Origin: Pedobacter rhizosphaerae
GTDB lineage: Bacteria > Bacteroidota > Bacteroidia > Sphingobacteriales > Sphingobacteriaceae
Direction: 5' to 3'
Length of the DNA stretch: 64,000 nucleotides
Assembly (NCBI RefSeq): GCF_900111155.1
Contig: NZ_FOGG01000001.1
Location: 1 to 64,000 of the forward strand
In this document: piece by piece, positions 26,074-35,406 of the stretch
Layout: each line of letters opens with the position of its first letter
Position numbering within the stretch: the stretch's first letter is position 1
The notes under the pieces: model-generated
The model's input: only the letters and a program-made list of their open reading frames with translations
Told to the model about the DNA's origin: nothing
The model's database searches: none
Program-made: the position numbers and the translations under genes

Positions 26074-27556
26074 TATTATTGTTCTTTCTATTGTTATTCT
26101 TCCTGCGATTATTTCTGTTGCGATTGCGGTTTTGTTCCGGTTTTGCGCCATCTACAGCTTGTCCTTCTGCTTTTACCAATGGTTTAGCGCCCTGCTCTTG
26201 CTGAGGTTTTGCCTGTGGCTGCACTTTCGCTTGATTTTGTGGTGGCCTTGGGCCCTTTGGTTGCTGTCCTTTAGCGTTAGGTTGCTGATTTTTAGCCGGA
26301 TTTGGCTGTTGCTTCTGCCCACCCTGCTGCTGTGCCTTAGCTTGCTGCTGTTGTGGTTTAGGCTGATTGGAACCTGCCTTATCAGCGTTCGGATTTCTAT
26401 CCTTTTTATGCTGATTGCGGTTATTTTTCTGATTGTTCTTGTTTTTATTTTTCGAACGCTCGTCTAAACGGGTTAAACTATCTTGTCCAACAACGTTTTC
26501 ATAATCGAATGATTTTTCTACGATAACCGGAGCTGCAACCTGGATGGCTTGCTCTTTTAAGTTAGGAACTTTTTTTCCCTGCTTATTTAAAGCCATGATC
26601 TCTTTTACCCTCACTGAGGAAACCGGAATCCAGTTTTCATCATTCGGGTAACTAAACCACATAATTTTTTTAAAAATATCTGTTTTCTGGTGACGGGCAT
26701 AACCGGCTTCTGTATCCAGATTTTCAATTCTATCTGGAATATCCTTCAGTGCATCTAAGTAAGTATCAAGCTCATAATTTAAGCAGCATTTTAACTTACC
26801 ACACTGGCCTGCAAGCTTTAACGTATTTAATGAAAGGTTTTGATATCTTGCCGCAGCGGTAGAAACCGTTTTAAAGTTGGTTAACCAGGTAGAACAGCAA
26901 AGCTCACGTCCGCAAGAACCAATACCACCTAAACGGCCAGCTTCCTGACGCATTCCAATCTGGCGCATTTCGATCCTTATCCGGAAACTTTCGGCCATTT
27001 TTTTAATGAGCTCTCTAAAATCGACACGCCCATCTGCAGTATAAAAGAATGTAGCCTTAGTCTTGTCTGCCTGATAATCTACATCGCTAATTTTCATAGA
27101 CAAACGTAAATCAAGCGCCAGCTTACGGGCTTTATGCATGGTTTCCCATTCCATTCCCTTAGCTGCGTTCCATTTTTCCACATCGGCCTCTGTTGCCTTA
27201 CGGTACACCTTTTTAGTAACCTGATCAACAGTGGTTTTCCTGCGTTTCATCTGGATGCGCACAAGCTCGCCAGTTAGCGAAACGTGCCCAACATCGTATC
27301 CGCCAGTTGGGCCTTCAACAGCAACCAACTCGCCAATTTCAAGGTAAATATTATCGCTGTTAAGGAAAAATTCCTTACGTGAACCTTTAAATTTTACTTC
27401 TGTAACCTGAAACGGTTTATAATTGGATGGCATGTCTAAATTAGACAGCCAATCATGAACTTCCATTGTTTGACACCCACCTGTGCCGCATGAGCCATTA
27501 CTTTTGCATCCATTGGGGGTGCAACCACCGCCCGTAGAACAACTTCCACATCCCAT
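26042..27556 (-). CDS. RicT/YaaT-like PSP1-domain protein
   Basis: A 504-residue protein of the PSP1 C-terminal-domain family, related to B. subtilis RicT (YaaT), which acts in a Cys-containing complex affecting RNA maturation and biofilm formation. It has a Cys/Gly-rich N terminus (six Cys in the first 28 residues), then the PSP1 core with two conserved cysteine clusters, GSCGRELCC (about 214-222) and GQCGKLKCC (about 249-257). From about 385 the tail is low-complexity Gln/Asn/Lys/Pro, far longer than in the Bacillus protein. It follows holB after 2 bp. Role in Bacteroidota not established. Confidence 0.85.
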   Translation of the reverse strand: MGCGSCSTGGGCTPNGCKSNGSCGTGGCQTMEVHDWLSNLDMPSNYKPFQVTEVKFKGSRKEFFLNSDNIYLEIGELVAVEGPTGGYDVGHVSLTGELVRIQMKRRKTTVDQVTKKVYRKATEADVEKWNAAKGMEWETMHKARKLALDLRLSMKISDVDYQADKTKATFFYTADGRVDFRELIKKMAESFRIRIEMRQIGMRQEAGRLGGIGSCGRELCCSTWLTNFKTVSTAAARYQNLSLNTLKLAGQCGKLKCCLNYELDTYLDALKDIPDRIENLDTEAGYARHQKTDIFKKIMWFSYPNDENWIPVSSVRVKEIMALNKQGKKVPNLKEQAIQVAAPVIVEKSFDYENVVGQDSLTRLDERSKNKNKNNQKNNRNQHKKDRNPNADKAGSNQPKPQQQQAKAQQQGGQKQQPNPAKNQQPNAKGQQPKGPRPPQNQAKVQPQAKPQQEQGAKPLVKAEGQAVDGAKPEQNRNRNRNNRRKNNNRKNNNNGSESKPSAE

Positions 27557-27558
27557 AA

Positions 27559-28707
27559 TTAGTTGTATATATATTGAGTCCCCGCAGGGAGCGTTTTAAA
27601 CTTGATAATTTTTACCAACTGTAAAGATACATCTAAAAACAGAATTTTCGGGTTCGCATTCCGTTCTATATGATAATGTGCTTTTTCCAGTTCGGCAATA
27701 ATGGCTTCTGCCATTGGTAGGCTAAGTACGTGCTCGCTGAGCTTTTTAGCCGTTTCAAGGGTTAGTGGAGGCAGTTTTACCAATGCTTCGGCACCACTTA
27801 AAATGAGACAACATTCTCTCAGATAATTAACCCCGTACCTTAAAAAATTCTTTTGGTTTTCTCTTCCCCACTTGGCTGCCTCATCAGTAAAATTAATCAG
27901 GTCGGGCACTTTATTTCCAAAACCCATCCGCAGCCAGCTGGTAAAAGTTCCGGAGCTATCGCTTTGGGTATCGGCCGCTAAAGCCTTCGCCTCAATTAAA
28001 TTTCCGTCAGCCAAAAAGGCATAGTCAATGGCCTGATGATCAGTCAATCCGTTATTCTCTATTAAGTAATGAGAAATTTCTTCGCCCGTAAGTTTAGGGA
28101 TTTTAACAATCTGTGTTCTGGATAAAATCGTACTTAAAATCTGGTCCTGGCTTTGCGCAATTAAGATAAAAAGGGTATTGGCTGGTGGCTCTTCAATTAA
28201 CTTCAACAAGGCATTCCCAGCCTTATCTAAATATTCGGGCAGCCACATAATGAGTACCTTTGTTTCGGCCTCAAAAGCCTTGTAACTTAACTTTTTAATA
28301 ATGTCGTGGCATTCTGCAATGTTAATGTTCGCTTGTTTATTCGCGGCATCTAACTTAGAACGCCAGATATCCATATCAAAATACGGATCCTGTGTAAGCA
28401 TACTCCGCCATTCTTCTAAAACATCTACTGCTATTTTAACACTTGCAGATGCGAAGAAAGGGTAAGAAAAATGCAGATCGGGGTGAATATAACGTTCATA
28501 CTTTCTGCAACTTGCACAAACACCGCAACTATCGTGCTCGCCCTTATCTAAACAGTTGATATATTGCGCATAAGCGATGGCAAGTGGTACTGCACCTGAG
28601 CCCACAGGCGACAAAAAAAGCTGCGCATGGCTAATTCGGTTTTCCTTAACCGTTTGAACCAATTGTTGCTTTATTCTCTCTTGTCCTATGATCTCTTTAA
28701 ACTGCAT
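27559..28707 (-). CDS. holB: DNA polymerase III delta' subunit
   Basis: Clamp-loader subunit of the replicative polymerase, about 382 residues from the ATG at 28707 (a TTG three codons upstream is less likely). The AAA+ fold begins FKEIIGQERIKQQL. The ATP loop is degenerate (SPVGSGAV, residues 34-41, no GKT), as expected for delta', which does not hydrolyse ATP. The zinc-binding Cys set is CGVCASC (61-67). Sensor region: NALLKLIEEPP and LSTILSRTQ. First gene of the operon with the PSP1 protein and GldH, an order found in other Bacteroidota. Confidence 0.93.
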   Translation of the reverse strand: MQFKEIIGQERIKQQLVQTVKENRISHAQLFLSPVGSGAVPLAIAYAQYINCLDKGEHDSCGVCASCRKYERYIHPDLHFSYPFFASASVKIAVDVLEEWRSMLTQDPYFDMDIWRSKLDAANKQANINIAECHDIIKKLSYKAFEAETKVLIMWLPEYLDKAGNALLKLIEEPPANTLFILIAQSQDQILSTILSRTQIVKIPKLTGEEISHYLIENNGLTDHQAIDYAFLADGNLIEAKALAADTQSDSSGTFTSWLRMGFGNKVPDLINFTDEAAKWGRENQKNFLRYGVNYLRECCLILSGAEALVKLPPLTLETAKKLSEHVLSLPMAEAIIAELEKAHYHIERNANPKILFLDVSLQLVKIIKFKTLPAGTQYIYN

Positions 28708-28948
28708 TTGGTGCAAAATAAGAAATACATATGATATTCATAGCCTCGACAATCAGAATCATGTTTTTTTAGACAATACAAAGAGATAATCAATCCCGTA
28801 ACATTTCTACTCCATAAAAATAAAAAAGTGCCTTTCGCATAGTTTGAAGTCTGATTGAAATTTATTTTAGGCTAAAAGATCATACAGCACATGGCTGGCA
28901 AATCCACTGATAGTGATATATTTACATACCGAACAACTCCATTAGCTC

Positions 28949-31366
28949 ATGAAACCTGTGAAATACTGGCTTACCATATTGCATATTTGCTGGTCTTTCA
29001 TGGCTATTGCCCAAACCAAAAGCATACAGCTACTCGTAATAGACGAACAAAAAAGACCTATTTCGAATGCAACAGTACAATTACTGGTAGCAGGCAGCCA
29101 AAATCTGATCCAATCCAACGCAACAGACAGTGCTGGCCAGGTTTTATTTTACGAGCCTCAAAAAGGAGATTACCTTTTTAAAATTATTGCACTAGGGTAT
29201 AATACACAGCTGACTAAAATCCTTAAAAGCCCTTTTGAAGGAAATAGCCTTGTTATCAACATGAAAATGGGTGGTAAAAACCTTAGTGATGTGACCATAT
29301 CTGGGAAAAAACAACTGATTCAACACACGCAAGGTAAAACCATTGTTAATGTTGATGCCGCAGTTACCAATACCGGAACAACTGTTTTAGAACTCTTGGA
29401 AAAATCGCCCGGAGTAATGGTTGATAAAAATGGCGGTCTCAGCTTACAAGGTAAATCTAGCGTTCTGGTTATGATTGATGACAAACAAACCTATCTTTCC
29501 GGAACAGAACTCAACAACTTGTTGAGCAACATGAGTTCATCGCAAGTCAATCAGATAGAACTGATTACGAATCCTTCGGCGAAGTATGATGCGAGCGGAA
29601 ATGCAGGAATCATTAATATCAAAACCAAGAAGAATAAACAGGAGGGTTTCAACGGCTCCATTATGGCTTCTGCCGGACAGGGGAAATATTACAAAAACAA
29701 TAATAACCTGATGTTGAATTACCGCAAAGGACGTGTAAATGTATTTGCCAATTATAGTTTAAACCTGAATAAGAGCTTTACCGATATTTATGCCTACCGT
29801 CAATACTTTTCGGAAAACGGCACTGTAGAGGCTATTTTGGATCAACCCACCACATTTTTCAGTAAAAACAATGGGCACTTGCTTAAAACCGGACTAGACA
29901 TTTATGCCTCCGACAAAACCACTATCGGCTTAACCCTCACCGGAAATCTGGCAGGCAGGCTAGGAAACAGTGAAGCTACAGCCACCTGGAAGAATGCTGC
30001 CGCCCAGGTGGATTCTGCAGTCGCTACTTACAGCAATACCGATTTTAAACTCCAGAATGCTGCGATCAATCTTAACCTCAGGCAATCGTTGAGCAAATCG
30101 CAAGATCTATCCATCGACCTGGATGCGCTGAAATATGACATTGATAATGACCAGGTATTTACCAATAAACTTTTAGCTGCCGGAGGGTATAGCAGAGGAT
30201 CGGTCGCTGCCATTCCTTCATCGCTAAAAATTTTTGCAGCTAAAGTTGATCATACCCTGCGCATTGGAAAAAAATACAAACTTGAATCGGGTTTCAAATC
30301 TTCTTCGATCAGTACAGATAACATTGCCGATTACCAATTATTTGATGGAACATCGCTTTCGGAAGATTTAAACAAAAGCAACCATTTTTTATACAAAGAG
30401 CATATTAACGCCCTATACAGCAGTTTGGAAACCAAATGGGGAAAATTTAACATACAGGCGGGCTTACGTTATGAGAATACCAATTATGATGCGCATCAAC
30501 TCGGGAACAGCATCAAGCCCGATTCTGCATTTTCAAGAACTTATAGTAATCTCTTTCCGTCAGGCTACATCAGTTACGAAGCCGATTCTTTAAATACGTT
30601 TAGCTTTACCGTCAGCAGAAGAATAGACAGGCCGGCCTACCAAAAGCTGAATCCTTTTGTTTTCATCATTAATAAATACACTTATCAGCGTGGCAATCCT
30701 TTTTTCTTACCGCAATACAGCTGGAACCTGGAGTTGAGTCATCAATTTAAACAATTGCTCAGTACTACCTTCTCTTATAGCCGGATTAACGATTATTTCT
30801 CGCAACTTTTTTTATCTGAAGGGACCGACATTTTGGTGTACACAGAAGGAAATGTTGGAAAAGTTCATAATTTAAGCCTATCCATAGCCTTACAGGTATC
30901 GCCATGGTCCTGGTGGTCTGTTAACGCTCAAAGTACCTTTAACCGCAAAGAATTAAAAGGTTATCAAAACGTGAATTACTCTTCCTCCATTAACCAGCTT
31001 CAGTCTAGCCTGAGCAACCAGTTTACCATTAATAAGGGATTAAGCGCCGAACTTTCTGGCTATTACATCACTAAGGCTAGAAACGACCTGCAGGAATTGC
31101 TTTACCCCACCGGGCAAGTTTCCCTTGGCTTGGCACAAACGATCTTAAAAGGCAAAGGTAGCTTGAAACTAAGTGCACGAGATATTTTCTACACCCAGGC
31201 CATGGAGGGATTAACCGATTTTCCCGGTGCCAATGAATATTTTATCCTCACCAGGGATAGCCGTGTAATTAATCTTGCCTTTACCTATCGCTTTGGTAAA
31301 CCGCTTAAAGCCGCAAAGCGATCAAGTGGAAGCGCTACAGATGAGATGAATAGGGCAGGGAGTTAA
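28949..31366 (+). CDS. TonB-dependent receptor-like outer-membrane beta-barrel protein
   Basis: An 805-residue outer-membrane protein. Signal peptide ends ...FMAIA, then a carboxypeptidase-regulatory-like domain (about 24-105). Next comes a plug-like region with ELLEKSPGVMVDKNGGLSLQ and NQIELITNPSAKYDASGNAG, and a barrel of the outer-membrane-protein beta-barrel family (OMP_b-brl type), which includes RRIDRPAYQKLNPF. It ends LAFTYRFGKPLKAAKR plus a short hydrophilic tail. It is unlike the SusC group and has no SusD partner. Substrate unknown. Confidence 0.88.
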   Translation: MKPVKYWLTILHICWSFMAIAQTKSIQLLVIDEQKRPISNATVQLLVAGSQNLIQSNATDSAGQVLFYEPQKGDYLFKIIALGYNTQLTKILKSPFEGNSLVINMKMGGKNLSDVTISGKKQLIQHTQGKTIVNVDAAVTNTGTTVLELLEKSPGVMVDKNGGLSLQGKSSVLVMIDDKQTYLSGTELNNLLSNMSSSQVNQIELITNPSAKYDASGNAGIINIKTKKNKQEGFNGSIMASAGQGKYYKNNNNLMLNYRKGRVNVFANYSLNLNKSFTDIYAYRQYFSENGTVEAILDQPTTFFSKNNGHLLKTGLDIYASDKTTIGLTLTGNLAGRLGNSEATATWKNAAAQVDSAVATYSNTDFKLQNAAINLNLRQSLSKSQDLSIDLDALKYDIDNDQVFTNKLLAAGGYSRGSVAAIPSSLKIFAAKVDHTLRIGKKYKLESGFKSSSISTDNIADYQLFDGTSLSEDLNKSNHFLYKEHINALYSSLETKWGKFNIQAGLRYENTNYDAHQLGNSIKPDSAFSRTYSNLFPSGYISYEADSLNTFSFTVSRRIDRPAYQKLNPFVFIINKYTYQRGNPFFLPQYSWNLELSHQFKQLLSTTFSYSRINDYFSQLFLSEGTDILVYTEGNVGKVHNLSLSIALQVSPWSWWSVNAQSTFNRKELKGYQNVNYSSSINQLQSSLSNQFTINKGLSAELSGYYITKARNDLQELLYPTGQVSLGLAQTILKGKGSLKLSARDIFYTQAMEGLTDFPGANEYFILTRDSRVINLAFTYRFGKPLKAAKRSSGSATDEMNRAGS

Positions 31367-31393
31367 TGTCGGACAACATTCAGCAGAATGAAT

Positions 31394-31646
31394 GCCGCTG
31401 TTTCATAAATTAAATCTATATTCAATTCTGTCAAGTTTGAGCTTGTCGAAGACCTTCTTAATAAGTCGAAAACTAAAATGAATTACCCTTCGACAGGCTC
31501 AGGATTGACAATCCATTTTAGTTTTCTCCTTAAGTTGATAGCATTGGAAACGCCCTAATAGCACTTAATTAGGTGTTCGGCAATTTGTCCCGATTTTACG
31601 TCAGGAAACACAGGATTGGCAATTTATCGTATCATGATACAGCGGC
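31394..31646. mobile_element. Inverted-repeat element, copy 2 (larger relative of 5077-5225)
   Basis: Ends GCCGCTGTTTCAT (31394-31406) and ATGATACAGCGGC (31634-31646) are inverted repeats with one mismatch. The left end continues with AAATTAAAT and the interior carries TTTGTCCCGATTTT plus CAGG, matching the element at 5077-5225. It sits in the spacer of convergent genes, like the first copy. The extra length comes from a separate palindromic insert at 31430-31525. Confidence 0.55.
31430..31525. repeat. REP-like CTTCGACAGGCTCA palindrome
   Basis: A 22-bp arm at 31430-31451 (contains GAGCTTGTCGAAG) pairs imperfectly with 31488-31509 (contains CTTCGACAGGCTC). A second perfect 12-bp pair, AAAACTAAAATG (31469-31480) with CATTTTAGTTTT (31514-31525), interleaves with the first. 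The CTTCGACA[AG]GCTCA motif is a common dispersed intergenic repeat in bacteria. The interleaved arms could form a pseudoknot in RNA. Confidence 0.6.
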
Positions 31647-31669
31647 CTCAATCCAATTAAAACACAGCA

Positions 31670-32419
31670 CTAAAACCGGTATCCAATTCCCAGATTTGCC
31701 CTAATTCCAGCCCATGGCCCACTAACATTTACTGTTGCACCATTCCCATCAACACTTGAGCTTATCTTTCCAATTGGCATATCGCTTTCAAGACCTTTCA
31801 ATTCTTCTCTTAAAGATTTCTGTTCTTCAGCCGACAAACTTTTTGTTCCACTGATTTTACCTTTCGAAAATCCATATTGGGGACCGAAAATCGACCAGTC
31901 GAAATACACTTTATTAGCAATTCTCCATTGCGCACCAATTAACACTCCAGTAGTAAAGGTGGTCAAATTACCTTTTAGAGGGATAATCTCCTGGCTGCCA
32001 TCAACCGTATAATCATAGTCCAGCGCAGCAGTGTAGTTTGCCAGTCTTAAAAATGGGGCCACATAAAACCCTTTAAAAACATTCTTCCCGAAATACCATC
32101 TTACCTCTGGGGTAAAGGCAAAGTTACCGGTTTTAATACTCCCTGTTACTTCTTCATCGTCTCCAAACGAAGCTATAAAAGGTACCGAACCTTTAGGGGC
32201 AAAACGAATGCCCAGGCCAAGTACCATCTTTTTGTGTATGGCACGTTCATACTGTACATTTAGCGTTTTAAACAGGAAAGAGCCAAAGTTCAATTTGATT
32301 AAATTTTTACCGGTATCTGCCGGAAATTTTACATTTGTAGCTTGTCCAAAGCTATTGAAGATAAAAAACAACCCCATAATAGCGCATAGGATTAGTTTCT
32401 TTGAATAATTTAGATTCAT
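31670..32419 (-). CDS. Outer-membrane beta-barrel protein
   Basis: About 249 residues with a signal peptide (MNLNYSKKLILCAIMG..., cleavage near ...NSFG) and alternating amphipathic strands such as GLGIRFAPKG, FAFTPEVRWYFG and YVAPFLRLANYTAALDYDY. The C-terminal strand is RANLGIGYRF. It resembles the small DUF3575-like or OmpW-like barrels of Bacteroidota, but I do not assign a family firmly. The ATG at 32419 is preferred to 32461 because it begins at the signal peptide. Confidence 0.75.
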   Translation of the reverse strand: MNLNYSKKLILCAIMGLFFIFNSFGQATNVKFPADTGKNLIKLNFGSFLFKTLNVQYERAIHKKMVLGLGIRFAPKGSVPFIASFGDDEEVTGSIKTGNFAFTPEVRWYFGKNVFKGFYVAPFLRLANYTAALDYDYTVDGSQEIIPLKGNLTTFTTGVLIGAQWRIANKVYFDWSIFGPQYGFSKGKISGTKSLSAEEQKSLREELKGLESDMPIGKISSSVDGNGATVNVSGPWAGIRANLGIGYRF

Positions 32420-32585
32420 ATTTTGAGTTGGTTTAACCTCAATTAGCAATACCAGCGCCAAACACTCAACATACTGTTAATCAGCAACCAAAAATCAGCT
32501 GCTTTAATTATGTGGGAATCTCATTGCTCATTTAGAGCAAAAAAATACACAATGAGCATTAAAAAGTGGTAATCCAAAAAACCTT

Positions 32586-32593
32586 ACCTTTGG
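32586..32593 (+). promoter_or_regulatory. Putative -7 box (TACCTTTG) of ruvX
   Basis: TACCTTTG fits TAnnTTTG and lies 52 bp upstream of the ruvX ATG. No clear -33 TTTG is visible. It probably drives ruvX and the O-methyltransferase gene. Confidence 0.4.
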
Positions 32594-32645
32594 GGCTTTT
32601 AATTTTTACGCGATGATTTTAAACCCCATCGCTTAACCTGTTAAT

Positions 32646-33062
32646 ATGGCCCGAATTCTAGCTTTTGATTATGGCACCAAGCGCATTGGTATTGCGGTTA
32701 CAGATCCCTTGCAGATTATTGCCACGGGCTTAGATACCATTCATCCAAAAGATATTATGGAATACCTGAAAAAGTATCTTTTAACCGAGCAGGTAGAAGC
32801 TTTTGTACTAGGCGACCCCAAGCAAATGGATGGATCGCCTTCAGATTCGGCACAGCACGTAAAGGGCTTTTCTACCTCCTTAAAAAAAGCTTTCCCAACC
32901 ATTCCGCAACATTGGGTAGATGAGCGGTTTACCTCGAAAATGGCCCAGCGAACCATTATGCAAAGTGGTCTGAAAAAATCTGACAGACAGAACAAAGAAC
33001 GGGTTGATACCATATCAGCTACGATTATTTTACAATATTTTATGGAACAAAACCGTTTATAA
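32646..33062 (+). CDS. ruvX: Putative pre-16S rRNA nuclease / Holliday junction resolvase YqgF
   Basis: A 138-residue RNase H-fold nuclease. Landmarks are the first Asp in RILAFDYGTKRIGIAVTD (Asp8), FVLGDPKQMDGSPSD, WVDERFTSKMA and the C-terminal RVDTISATIILQYFM. The family processes the 5' end of 16S rRNA in E. coli, and was first described as a resolvase. Length is normal. It is followed after 8 bp by an O-methyltransferase. Confidence 0.95.
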   Translation: MARILAFDYGTKRIGIAVTDPLQIIATGLDTIHPKDIMEYLKKYLLTEQVEAFVLGDPKQMDGSPSDSAQHVKGFSTSLKKAFPTIPQHWVDERFTSKMAQRTIMQSGLKKSDRQNKERVDTISATIILQYFMEQNRL

Positions 33063-33070
33063 CCCGACAC

Positions 33071-33706
33071 ATGAGCCTGATAAACGACGACTTACAACAA
33101 TTGCTTCTTCGCTATTGCGAACCTGAAAGCGAGCTTTTACAGCAGATAGATAGAGAAACCAATTTAAAAGTATTGATGCCAAGAATGCTTTCTGGTCACT
33201 ATCAAGGCCGGGTGCTGAGCTTCTTAAGCAAAATGATTTCACCTAAAAGGATTCTCGAAATAGGCACTTTTACAGGTTATGCTACACTCTGTTTAGCTGA
33301 AGGACTGACTGCCGATGGAATACTCTATACTTTAGATATCAATCTGGAACTGGAAGATATGGTGCGCGGTCATTTTGCACAATCTGCCTATAACAAACAA
33401 ATCAATTATATTCTGGGCGATGCCACTCAAACACTAAATGACTTAGACGAGGTTTTTGACCTGGTTTTTATCGACGCTGACAAGAAAAATAATGGCACAT
33501 ATTACGATTTGATTTTTGATCGCGTTCGTCCGGGTGGAATTATCATTGTGGATAACGTACTATGGAGTGGAAAAGTACTTCATAATCAACAAGATAAAGA
33601 CACCAGGAATATTACTAATTTTAATGATAAGATCGCAACAGATGATCGGGTAGAGAAAATGATTTTGCCTGTAAGAGATGGTTTATTTGTGATCAGGAAA
33701 AAGTAA
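33071..33706 (+). CDS. SAM-dependent O-methyltransferase
   Basis: A 211-residue class I methyltransferase of the caffeoyl-CoA/catechol O-methyltransferase type. SAM-binding motif I is ILEIGTFTGYATLCLAEGL (about 58-76). Then LYTLDINLE, DLVFIDADKKN (the family's metal-site Asp motif) and GGIIIVDNVLWSGKV. Such proteins methylate small catechols or modified nucleosides; the substrate here is unknown. It is in one transcription unit with ruvX. Confidence 0.9.
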   Translation: MSLINDDLQQLLLRYCEPESELLQQIDRETNLKVLMPRMLSGHYQGRVLSFLSKMISPKRILEIGTFTGYATLCLAEGLTADGILYTLDINLELEDMVRGHFAQSAYNKQINYILGDATQTLNDLDEVFDLVFIDADKKNNGTYYDLIFDRVRPGGIIIVDNVLWSGKVLHNQQDKDTRNITNFNDKIATDDRVEKMILPVRDGLFVIRKK

Positions 33707-33719
33707 TAGCTTATATGGA

Positions 33720-33761
33720 GACGCTAGAGAAGAGACATTAGATTTGAGATGCAGGGCGACA
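33720..33761 (+). repeat. Heptamer-phased array, GAYNYNA type (6 units)
   Basis: Six consecutive 7-nt units from 33720, starting GA or GG (GACGCTA, GACATTA, GATTTGA and others). They have the same unit type as the large array at 62004-62136. It lies in the 88-bp spacer between the O-methyltransferase and the glucosaminidase gene. Confidence 0.6.
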
Positions 33762-33794
33762 AAAAACAATTTGCACCACTAAATATGAATTAGA

Positions 33795-34466
33795 ATGAAA
33801 GTATTTACCCTTTGCCTTTTTCTGCTGTTGGGAACTTTTGCAAAAGCACAAGACACGCAAGATTATATTGAAGAACATGTTGAGTATGCACAAGGATTAA
33901 TGCGGGATCATAAAATCCCGGCGAGCGTTATCCTGGCTGTTGCCATACACGAATCGGCAGCGGGAAATAGCCGCGTTGCACAACACCTCAATAACCATTT
34001 CGGCGTAAAAGGCCCAAATAACAACGAAGAAATCCGTTCTTCCTATCGCGATTACAGCAATGCAGACGAGTCATACAGTCACTTTGTAGAAATCATGGAA
34101 ACCCGATCGCCTTTCAACAATCTTTTTGAAAAATACGACCAGTATGATTATCAAGGTTGGGTGAGGGGTATTAAACGTTGTGGTTATGCCCATAGCAGAA
34201 CCTGGTCTAGCCAGGTAATCGCCCTCATTAAAAAGTACAATCTCTATCAGTACGATGAGCGGCCTGAGGGATATGAAGAGCCTGTTTATGCCAAGCCAGT
34301 TTACCACAAAAAACACCGGAGCCTAACTTCGAGACGTTATACCGTTAAATCTGGCGATAATTTGAGTATTATTGCCAAAAAGAAAGGCACAACTGTTAAA
34401 GCATTAATGCAAAAAAACAATTTGAAAAAGGCTAATCTAAAGATTGGGCAGAAACTCCGTTATTAG
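33795..34466 (+). CDS. Secreted glucosaminidase-LysM protein (first of two)
   Basis: A 223-residue exported peptidoglycan hydrolase. Signal peptide MKVFTLCLFLLLGTFAKA. The FlgJ/Bax-type glucosaminidase domain (about 25-155) carries HKIPASVILAVAIHESAAGN with the likely catalytic Glu, NNHFGVKG and YDYQGWVRGIKRCGYA. A short linker leads to one C-terminal LysM (YTVKSGDNLSIIAKKKGTT, about 179-223), which binds glycan strands. It is followed 40 bp later by a paralogue. It probably acts in cell-wall remodelling. Confidence 0.9.
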   Translation: MKVFTLCLFLLLGTFAKAQDTQDYIEEHVEYAQGLMRDHKIPASVILAVAIHESAAGNSRVAQHLNNHFGVKGPNNNEEIRSSYRDYSNADESYSHFVEIMETRSPFNNLFEKYDQYDYQGWVRGIKRCGYAHSRTWSSQVIALIKKYNLYQYDERPEGYEEPVYAKPVYHKKHRSLTSRRYTVKSGDNLSIIAKKKGTTVKALMQKNNLKKANLKIGQKLRY

Positions 34467-34506
34467 AGAATTACCCCCAATCAGTACCATTGTTATATTT
34501 TTAAAG

Positions 34507-35373
34507 ATGTATTCAACTAATTATTCTATTATCCGCTCTTCCATTTCGTTAACTTGTTTAGCTTTCTTAATTGTTTTTTTCAGCGCTTGCTCAACCCGTA
34601 AGTTTTCAAAGAATAACAAGCAAATAGAAAAAGAGGCTAATAAAGCCAACAACAACAATTATAAAAACTACAATACGCTGAGTTATATCGAGGAGTTTAA
34701 AGGAGTGGCCATAGAAGAGATGAATGCCTTTGGTATTCCGGCAAGCATTACTTTAGCACAGGGGATTTTAGAATCGGGTAGTGGTAACAGCGACCTGGCC
34801 AAATATGCAAACAATCATTTCGGAATTAAATGTACATCAGACTGGAAGGGAAAGAACTATTTTCGTGATGACGATCAAAAAAACGACTGTTTCAGGGTAT
34901 ATAAAGATGCCCGCGAATCGTTTAAAGATCACTCTGCATTTTTAAAACGTAAACGCTACAGCTTTCTTTTCCAATTAGATAAGAACGACTACAAGAGCTG
35001 GGCACAAGGGCTTAAAACGGCCGGGTATGCCACCAATCCACGTTATCCAGATCTACTAATCAATATGATTGAAAAGTACCAGCTTTATCAATATGATCAG
35101 TCAGAGAGCGAGAAACAAAAAATAGCCCGCGAAGACCGCGTTTTTAGCGAGATTAACCAAAACATCCCTCAGGAAAGTAAAAAGTTTACTCCTGTAGCTA
35201 CTCCCCCGGCTGGCGCTAAACCCATTACTGCCGACGGAACTTACACCGTGGTAAAGGGAGATACCTTATATAATATTGCTAAACGATTTAACTTAAGTGT
35301 TGATGAGCTTAAAATGCTAAATGAAATGGATGGCGATGGAATTAAACTTGGTCAGGTATTGAAGGTTAAATAA
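34507..35373 (+). CDS. Glucosaminidase-LysM lipoprotein (second of two)
   Basis: About 288 residues. The start at 34507 gives a lipoprotein signal with Cys 28 (IVFFSACSTRK) and avoids overlap with the upstream gene. The glucosaminidase domain has FGIPASITLAQGILESGSGN, NNHFGIKC and YKSWAQGLKTAGYATNP. A charged linker then leads to a LysM at the C terminus (YTVVKGDTLYNIAKRFNLS). It is parallel to the upstream protein but membrane-anchored rather than secreted, so the pair may divide the work between compartments. Confidence 0.9.
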   Translation: MYSTNYSIIRSSISLTCLAFLIVFFSACSTRKFSKNNKQIEKEANKANNNNYKNYNTLSYIEEFKGVAIEEMNAFGIPASITLAQGILESGSGNSDLAKYANNHFGIKCTSDWKGKNYFRDDDQKNDCFRVYKDARESFKDHSAFLKRKRYSFLFQLDKNDYKSWAQGLKTAGYATNPRYPDLLINMIEKYQLYQYDQSESEKQKIAREDRVFSEINQNIPQESKKFTPVATPPAGAKPITADGTYTVVKGDTLYNIAKRFNLSVDELKMLNEMDGDGIKLGQVLKVK

Positions 35374-35406
35374 TGTTAATCTAAAACCTAAGCCTGCAGT
35401 TATTTG

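Noticed and set aside
26132..26467. Plus-strand frame of 111 residues rich in Leu, Phe and Trp
   Set aside because: It is the antisense reading of the Gln/Lys-rich tail of the PSP1 gene; its composition follows from that low-complexity DNA.
27559..28707. HolB called as a damaged ATPase because the Walker A motif is degenerate
   Set aside because: Delta' subunits normally lack a working P-loop, so this is expected for the family and not a defect.
28891..29181. Plus-strand frame of 96 residues overlapping the start of the TonB-receptor-like gene
   Set aside because: No recognisable features, and it overlaps the signal peptide and regulatory domain of a well-supported gene in another frame.
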